Of a stretch of 11,275 nt of DNA, positions 6,617-11,275 are shown piece after piece. Location of the stretch: the NCBI GenBank assembly GCA_002343825.1, contig DDSL01000075.1, positions 1 through 11,275 of the forward strand. The letters run 5' to 3'. The DNA comes from Chthonomonas sp. UBA2391 (GTDB lineage: Bacteria > Armatimonadota > Fimbriimonadia > Fimbriimonadales > Fimbriimonadaceae). The stretch's first letter is position 1, and the number at the start of each line of letters is the position of its first letter. A model generated the notes under the pieces. It searched no databases. It was given only the letters and a program-made list of their open reading frames with translations, and was not told where the DNA came from. Position numbers and translations under genes: made by a program.

Positions 6617-6665
6617 TCCCGGCGACGTGGCCGGGAGGTCTTGAGGGCCCTCTTTGAAGAAGAGG
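6617..6665 (+). promoter_or_regulatory. Overlapping hairpins in the flgE leader
   Basis: Between the small flagellar gene and flgE (6575-6725) there are three palindromes. TCCCGGC/GCCGGGA (6617-6636) has a 6-nt loop. GAGGGCCCTC (6643-6652) is a perfect 10-mer. CCTCTT/AAGAGG (6649-6654 with 6660-6665) has a 5-nt loop. The last two share bases and cannot fold together, as in a switchable leader. No T-run follows. A boost, attenuation or RNA-processing point ahead of the highly expressed hook gene is plausible but unproven. Confidence 0.35.
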
Positions 6666-6710
6666 ACTCACGGCTCGCTCCCCGACCCAATCGAACTATT
6701 CAGAAGAAGT

Positions 6711-6717
6711 AGAGGAG
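6711..6717 (+). promoter_or_regulatory. Strong ribosome binding site of flgE
   Basis: AGAGGAG ends 8 nt before ATG 6726. It is the clearest Shine-Dalgarno sequence in the flagellar cluster and decides the flgE start against an in-frame TTG at 6654, which would add 24 residues with no family counterpart. Confidence 0.85.
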
Positions 6718-6725
6718 CACGAAGA

Positions 6726-8042
6726 ATGCTACAAGCCATGCTAGCCGGGGTTGCGAGTATCAAGGCGCAACAAACCCGAATGAACGTCATCGGAAACAAC
6801 CTTGCCAACGTGAACACGACTGCCTACAAAGGCAGCCGAGTGACCTTCCAGGATATGTTGGCCCAGACGATCCGAGGGGCCGGACGACCGAACAACGAAA
6901 CGGGTGGTACGAACCCGATTCAGTTTGGCCTCGGGGTCTTGGTCGCCGGTACGGATGTCTTCAATGAGCAAGGATCCCTCAACGCGACCAACCGCCCGAC
7001 CGACTTGGCGATCCAGGGCAACGGTTTCTTCATGACGTCCAACGGACTCCGGACGGCCTTCACTCGAGACGGATCGTTCGACCTCGACGCTAACGGAGAT
7101 ATGGTTCACCGTGCGACTGGCGAACGGGTGATGGGTTGGGACTTTATCAAGCAAGGAGACCAAGAGACCTCGACCCCGATCACGGCGGGCAGCTCTCTCA
7201 ACGTTCCGCTGGGACGCTTAAATGCTGTCCAGGTCACCAGCCGCGCCAGCTTTGCCGGCAACTTGTCGGGTTCGGTTGCGATCGGCTCGACCCGATCGGC
7301 TCCCGACTGGACCACCGCCGCACGAGTTTATGATAGCCAGGGCGGTGGACACGATATCACCATCCAATTCTTCAATCGACAGGAAGCGCCTTTTGTGCCT
7401 CCGGTGGCGGGAGCGGTGACCCGTTGGGATTGGCGAGTGCTCGATTCGAACGGCGTCGAAATCGCCCAAAGTGATGGCGGTAGCCCCGAAGGTCCGGGCC
7501 TTTACTACGATTCGAATGGTAGCCCGATCGATATGGGCGCCCCCCGTTCCGTGACCGTCTTGGCCGGTGCGCCGCTTCAGTTCACCGTCGACCTCAACTT
7601 TGATGAGATCACCCAGCTGAAGACGATCCAAAACAACCAGGCCACAAGCCAAGTCTCGCTGAGTGACCAAGATGGATTCCCCCCCGGATCTCTGCAAAGC
7701 TTCAGCGTCAGCCAAGACGGCCTGATCACGGGTCTCTTTACCAATGGTCTCACCCGCGCCCTGGGACAAATCGCCACCGCGATCTTCCCGAACCCAGGCG
7801 GTCTGGAGCGAACTGGTAACAACCTCTGGCGGAACTCGGACAACTCGGGGATCGCGGTCATCGGGCAGCCTCGAACTGGAGGCCGGGGCCTGATCAACTC
7901 GGGATTCTTGGAGCAATCGAACGTCGATATCGGGAACGAATTCACCGACCTGATCATCACCCAGCGAGGATTCCAAGCCAACACCCGAGTTGTGACCACA
8001 GTTGATGAGATGCTGCAGGACCTCATCAACATGAAGCGATAA
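6726..8042 (+). CDS. flgE: Flagellar hook protein FlgE
   Basis: FlgE is the structural subunit of the hook, the flexible joint between basal body and filament, and is exported by the flagellar type III system. The 438-residue product starts at ATG 6726 behind a good ribosome site. The N-terminal rod/hook domain has MLAGVASIKAQQTRMNVIGN then NLANVNTTAYKGSRVTFQDML. The FlgE/F/G family segment RPTDLAIQGNGFFMTSNG follows near residue 95, then a beta-rich variable middle. The C-terminal helix is LEQSNVDIGNEFTDLIITQR and GFQANTRVVTTVDEMLQDLI. The size, the central domain and the flgD-side position favour FlgE over the shorter rod proteins FlgF and FlgG. The exported-protein gene at 8047 follows after only 4 bp. 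Confidence 0.92.
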   Translation: MLQAMLAGVASIKAQQTRMNVIGNNLANVNTTAYKGSRVTFQDMLAQTIRGAGRPNNETGGTNPIQFGLGVLVAGTDVFNEQGSLNATNRPTDLAIQGNGFFMTSNGLRTAFTRDGSFDLDANGDMVHRATGERVMGWDFIKQGDQETSTPITAGSSLNVPLGRLNAVQVTSRASFAGNLSGSVAIGSTRSAPDWTTAARVYDSQGGGHDITIQFFNRQEAPFVPPVAGAVTRWDWRVLDSNGVEIAQSDGGSPEGPGLYYDSNGSPIDMGAPRSVTVLAGAPLQFTVDLNFDEITQLKTIQNNQATSQVSLSDQDGFPPGSLQSFSVSQDGLITGLFTNGLTRALGQIATAIFPNPGGLERTGNNLWRNSDNSGIAVIGQPRTGGRGLINSGFLEQSNVDIGNEFTDLIITQRGFQANTRVVTTVDEMLQDLINMKR

Positions 8043-8046
8043 CGTC

Positions 8047-9540
8047 ATGAAGAGGTCCATCCTAGTGGGCGGGGTCCTCCTCGCCGGTTGCGCGCAATCG
8101 GCTTGGCAGGGAAGTCTGATCGGTCTAGGAGATCTGGCTGGAGGAAGCAACTACAGCGAGGCCTATTCGATCAGTGCCGATGGTGCGGTCGTGGTGGGCT
8201 ACAGTCTTGCTTCTTCGGGTGGAGCCGGCTTTCGGTGGACGGAAGCCGGCGGGATCGCCTCGACCGGGGACCTCTTTGGCGGAACCATCAGTTCGATCAA
8301 TCGAGCTGTAAGTGGCAACGGTTTGGTCGTGGTCGGGGCCAGCTCTAGCTCGACCGGATGGCAGGCGTCTCGGTGGGATAGCGGGGGTTTGTCGGGACTC
8401 GGTGACCTTGCCGGGGGCAGCTTCCGCAGCGAGGCATGGGCAACGAACTCTGATGGAAGCGTGGTTGCCGGCGAGGGGAATGTCGCCGGCGGGACCGCCC
8501 TTTTCCGATGGACAACCAGCGGTCTAGTCAACTTGGGGGATCTCGCCGGTGGTTCGAGCCAAGCCACCCCCACTGCGATGACTCCTGACGGTCGATGGAT
8601 CGCTGGATATAGCACCGGGGCGAACGGAATCCAGGCGTTCCGGCACGATTCGACCGCGGGTTGGGAGGCTTTGCCTTTTCCGACCGGCAGCCAAGGGCCC
8701 TCGTTTGCCTTTGGCATCACTTCGAACGGTGGCGTTGTTGTTGGAGCCGCGCGCTTTTCCGCCGGGGACCTACGGGCCGTTCGCTGGTCGGGAGGAACTG
8801 CCACTGAGTTCTTGACCCCCGATCCGCTTAGGACCGAGAGCTCGGCTCAAGGGATGAGCGCCGACGGGACCCGGATCGTCGGATATCAGAAACGGGGAAG
8901 CGGCGGCGAGGCCATCTATCACTCTACGGACTTTGGTACGGAGCTCCTGATCGACGTGTTGCGGAGCTCGGGAGCCAACGTTACGGGTTGGAACCTGTTC
9001 ACGGCGACGGCCATTAGCGCCGACGGAAAGTTTGTGGTGGGCTACGGTTCGAGTCCCCAAGGTTGGATCCAGGCCTACCGCGGCCAGATCGTAGACCATC
9101 TGGCGACCGGCTCCGTCCGGCTGAGTGGATACCTGACCTCGAAACCTGTTCGGATCCGCTTTCTGGATCCTCAGTCCGGGCTGGTACGCGACACCCGGAC
9201 GGTGACTCCGAACTCATCGGGTGAGATCCGTTTTCGGCTGATGGTTCACCAATCGGTCAAGGTCCTCGTCGACGCGGCCGGGAGCCTAGTGAAGAGTTTG
9301 GGAACGCTCGACGCCGGCCAGCAGACGCTCGCCCTCGGCTCGATCAACCTCCTCGGCGGAGATATCGACGCAGACAACTCTGTCACCGTGTTCGACTACA
9401 TCGCCCTCAGCGGAGCCTTTGATAAGCAGCGCGGTGAGGCGGGGTTCTTGGAAGCGGCTGACTTTGATGGTGACGGCCAGATCACCATCTTTGACTACAG
9501 CGTCCTGAGCGAGAATTTCGACATGACCGGGGACGACTAG
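8047..9540 (+). CDS. Exported HAF-repeat protein with C-terminal dockerin-like domain
   Basis: This 497-residue protein has three parts. Residues 1-20 are a signal peptide; LLAGC fits a lipobox (Cys at residue 15), though ordinary cleavage after AQSA is also possible. Residues about 24-350 are seven HAF-type repeats of roughly 45 residues, with units like ISADGAVVVGYS, RWT..GG and LGDLAGGS, expected to form a beta-propeller or solenoid. A beta-sandwich-like part follows (about 355-430). Residues 437-497 are a dockerin-like pair of calcium loops, DIDADNSVTVFDY (D439, D441, D443) and DFDGDGQITIFDY (D472, D474, D476). Function is unknown; the fold suggests a cell-surface or secreted protein. No cohesin is visible, and such dockerins are common outside cellulosomes. 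The gene lies 4 bp after flgE, so it is probably co-transcribed. Confidence 0.85.
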   Translation: MKRSILVGGVLLAGCAQSAWQGSLIGLGDLAGGSNYSEAYSISADGAVVVGYSLASSGGAGFRWTEAGGIASTGDLFGGTISSINRAVSGNGLVVVGASSSSTGWQASRWDSGGLSGLGDLAGGSFRSEAWATNSDGSVVAGEGNVAGGTALFRWTTSGLVNLGDLAGGSSQATPTAMTPDGRWIAGYSTGANGIQAFRHDSTAGWEALPFPTGSQGPSFAFGITSNGGVVVGAARFSAGDLRAVRWSGGTATEFLTPDPLRTESSAQGMSADGTRIVGYQKRGSGGEAIYHSTDFGTELLIDVLRSSGANVTGWNLFTATAISADGKFVVGYGSSPQGWIQAYRGQIVDHLATGSVRLSGYLTSKPVRIRFLDPQSGLVRDTRTVTPNSSGEIRFRLMVHQSVKVLVDAAGSLVKSLGTLDAGQQTLALGSINLLGGDIDADNSVTVFDYIALSGAFDKQRGEAGFLEAADFDGDGQITIFDYSVLSENFDMTGDD

Positions 9541-10112
9541 GGGCTCTTCAGGGGCTTGGTGTGCCCGTGGATGGTCCCTGTCCCCCAGAGATAGGCTCGC
9601 GTTTTTCGCAGCTTGGTCCTCACTGCGGCCCAACTTGTCGCGGAAAGATGCTTTTGCGGCACGTTGACCACGATCGGGACCGCCTCGAGCCTGCCTTGGC
9701 GTGATTCGTCGAGCACCTTCACTCGAAAATTGATCCGCTTGACTTGGTTTGGCTTGATGATCACAAAGTCTCGGGCGGTGACGACGGCGGTCTTCGGGAC
9801 CAGCTTTCGGGGCACAACCTCGTCGCCCTTGGACTTCACCACAATGCAGCGATACTGGTCGTGGATCGGAAGCGCGATGGCATGGCCACTCAGGTTTTCG
9901 ATTTCGACGGGAATCGAAGGCGTCTTGATCCGCCCATCGGCCTCAATAGCCGGGACCTGGATCATGCGAATGGCCAGGAGCCGGGTCTTGACCGGCTCTT
10001 CGGTTGGTGAGGCTTCCCCCGGAAGAAGCTTCTGGACGTGATGGACGCCCATCCCCACTGCGATGCCGACAAGAACCCCTAAGACAACTCTTGGATTGAT
10101 GGGCCAGTGCAC
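9537..10112 (-). CDS. Unrecognised protein with one N-terminal membrane anchor
   Basis: I do not recognise this 191-residue protein. Residues about 8-25 (RVVLGVLVGIAVGMGVHH) form one membrane segment after a short N-terminus, so the rest is probably outside the membrane. Residues about 60-155 are strand-rich: PSIPVEIENLSGHAIALPIH, then IIKPNQVKRINFRVKVLDE. This pattern resembles an Ig-like or transglutaminase-associated beta-sandwich. That is an inference from pattern only. The C-terminus is basic. The start is GTG 10112, with an AGGGGGAG-like ribosome site 8 nt upstream (minus strand, near 10121-10128). Codon use and base composition match the neighbours. It converges on the HAF gene, sharing CTAG for both stop codons. 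Its leader holds attenuator-like hairpins. Confidence 0.75.
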   Translation of the reverse strand: MHWPINPRVVLGVLVGIAVGMGVHHVQKLLPGEASPTEEPVKTRLLAIRMIQVPAIEADGRIKTPSIPVEIENLSGHAIALPIHDQYRCIVVKSKGDEVVPRKLVPKTAVVTARDFVIIKPNQVKRINFRVKVLDESRQGRLEAVPIVVNVPQKHLSATSWAAVRTKLRKTRAYLWGTGTIHGHTKPLKSP

Positions 10113-10150
10113 TTTGGATCTCCCCCTGCTTTTCTTTCCATGTCCGGTAA

Positions 10151-10194
10151 AAAAAGTCCAAGAATCTTGGGTACAAAGAATCCCCGTATTCTTG
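10151..10194 (-). promoter_or_regulatory. Attenuator-like hairpins ahead of the minus-strand membrane gene
   Basis: On the minus strand two competing folds exist. AAGAAT (10193-10188) pairs with ATTCTT (10181-10176). Alternatively CAAGAAT (10194-10188) pairs with ATTCTTG, which ends in CCAAGATTCTTGG (10170-10158). The latter is followed directly by ACTTTTTTTACC. A stem then seven Ts is the shape of an intrinsic terminator, placed about 40 nt before the GTG start. The stems are short and AT-containing, so strength is doubtful. Confidence 0.4.
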
Positions 10195-10266
10195 CAGGTT
10201 CCGCCTCTGAGAGCCTTTTGCGGGGCGTAAATTGGGCCGATTTATCGAAAAAGTGGTCGACCCCCC

Positions 10267-10295
10267 TTGCAATCCAGAATGGGTGTTGGTATCAT
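10267..10295 (+). promoter_or_regulatory. Candidate promoter of the 23S rRNA gene
   Basis: TTGCAA (10267-10272) and TATCAT (10290-10295) are separated by 17 bp and match the sigma-70 -35 and -10 boxes in four and five of six bases. Transcription would start near 10302, about 117 nt before the 23S. A perfect TTGACA at 10348-10353 lacks a -10 box at the right distance. A small hairpin GCTGT-ggat-ACAGC (10398-10411) lies just before the mature 5' end. The rest of the interval 10113-10418 shows no gene and no tRNA. Confidence 0.5.
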
Positions 10296-10418
10296 TTCTC
10301 TTTGCCGCTGGACGACGGAAACGAATCCGGCAAGCCGGGCAGGCACCTTGACAGTTGCATACGTAACGAAGTGGAACGCGCATCAATTTAAGCAAACGCT
10401 GTGGATACAGCACAGAAA

Positions 10419-11275
<857 letters not shown>

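Noticed and set aside
7218..8150. 310-codon minus-strand frame opposite flgE
   Set aside because: It is a shadow of flgE, which carries both conserved terminal domains and a strong ribosome site.
10348..10376. TTGACA at 10348-10353 as the main rRNA promoter
   Set aside because: The -35 box is perfect, but nothing resembling TATAAT lies 16-18 bp downstream.

Overview
The window is about 60% GC bacterial chromosome. It looks like Armatimonadota, close to Fimbriimonadia. That placement is an inference, resting mainly on the predicted exported protein at 8047-9540, which joins HAF-type repeats to a C-terminal dockerin-like pair of calcium loops. The other genes (trpE, yggS, sepF, leuD, flagellar genes, 23S rRNA) are core bacterial genes and do not fix the phylum. 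Nothing indicates a plasmid, phage or insertion sequence.

Layout. 1-987 (minus) is the N-terminal two thirds of trpE, cut by the left edge. Divergent from it, 28 bp away, is the pair yggS-sepF (PLP homeostasis, Z-ring assembly), closed by a hairpin terminator at 2138-2177. Next come leuD (leucine biosynthesis) and an overlapping or abutting DUF192 lipoprotein gene. A 493-bp non-coding stretch (3408-3900) follows. It holds a nine-unit G-rich heptamer array, a 12-bp palindrome, an inverted pair of REP-like repeats, and a series of short hairpins leading into the flagellar genes.

The flagellar cluster runs fliK (hook-length ruler), flgD (hook cap), a small conserved flagellar-operon protein, then flgE (hook). 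Together these build the hook: FlgD caps it, FlgE polymerises under the cap, and FliK measures the length. Only 4 bp after flgE comes the HAF-repeat/dockerin gene, probably on the same transcript. It ends head-on against an unrecognised membrane-anchored protein gene on the minus strand; their stop codons share one CTAG.

The right end (about 10419 onward) is the 5' 857 nt of a 23S rRNA gene. A plausible promoter lies about 125 bp upstream of it. No 16S rRNA or tRNA lies directly upstream, which suggests that the 16S and 23S genes are unlinked here.

No clear new defence or mobile system is visible. The best leads are the exported dockerin protein tied to the hook operon, the structured leader of the flagellar operon, the split rRNA arrangement, and an attenuator-like leader on the orphan membrane gene.
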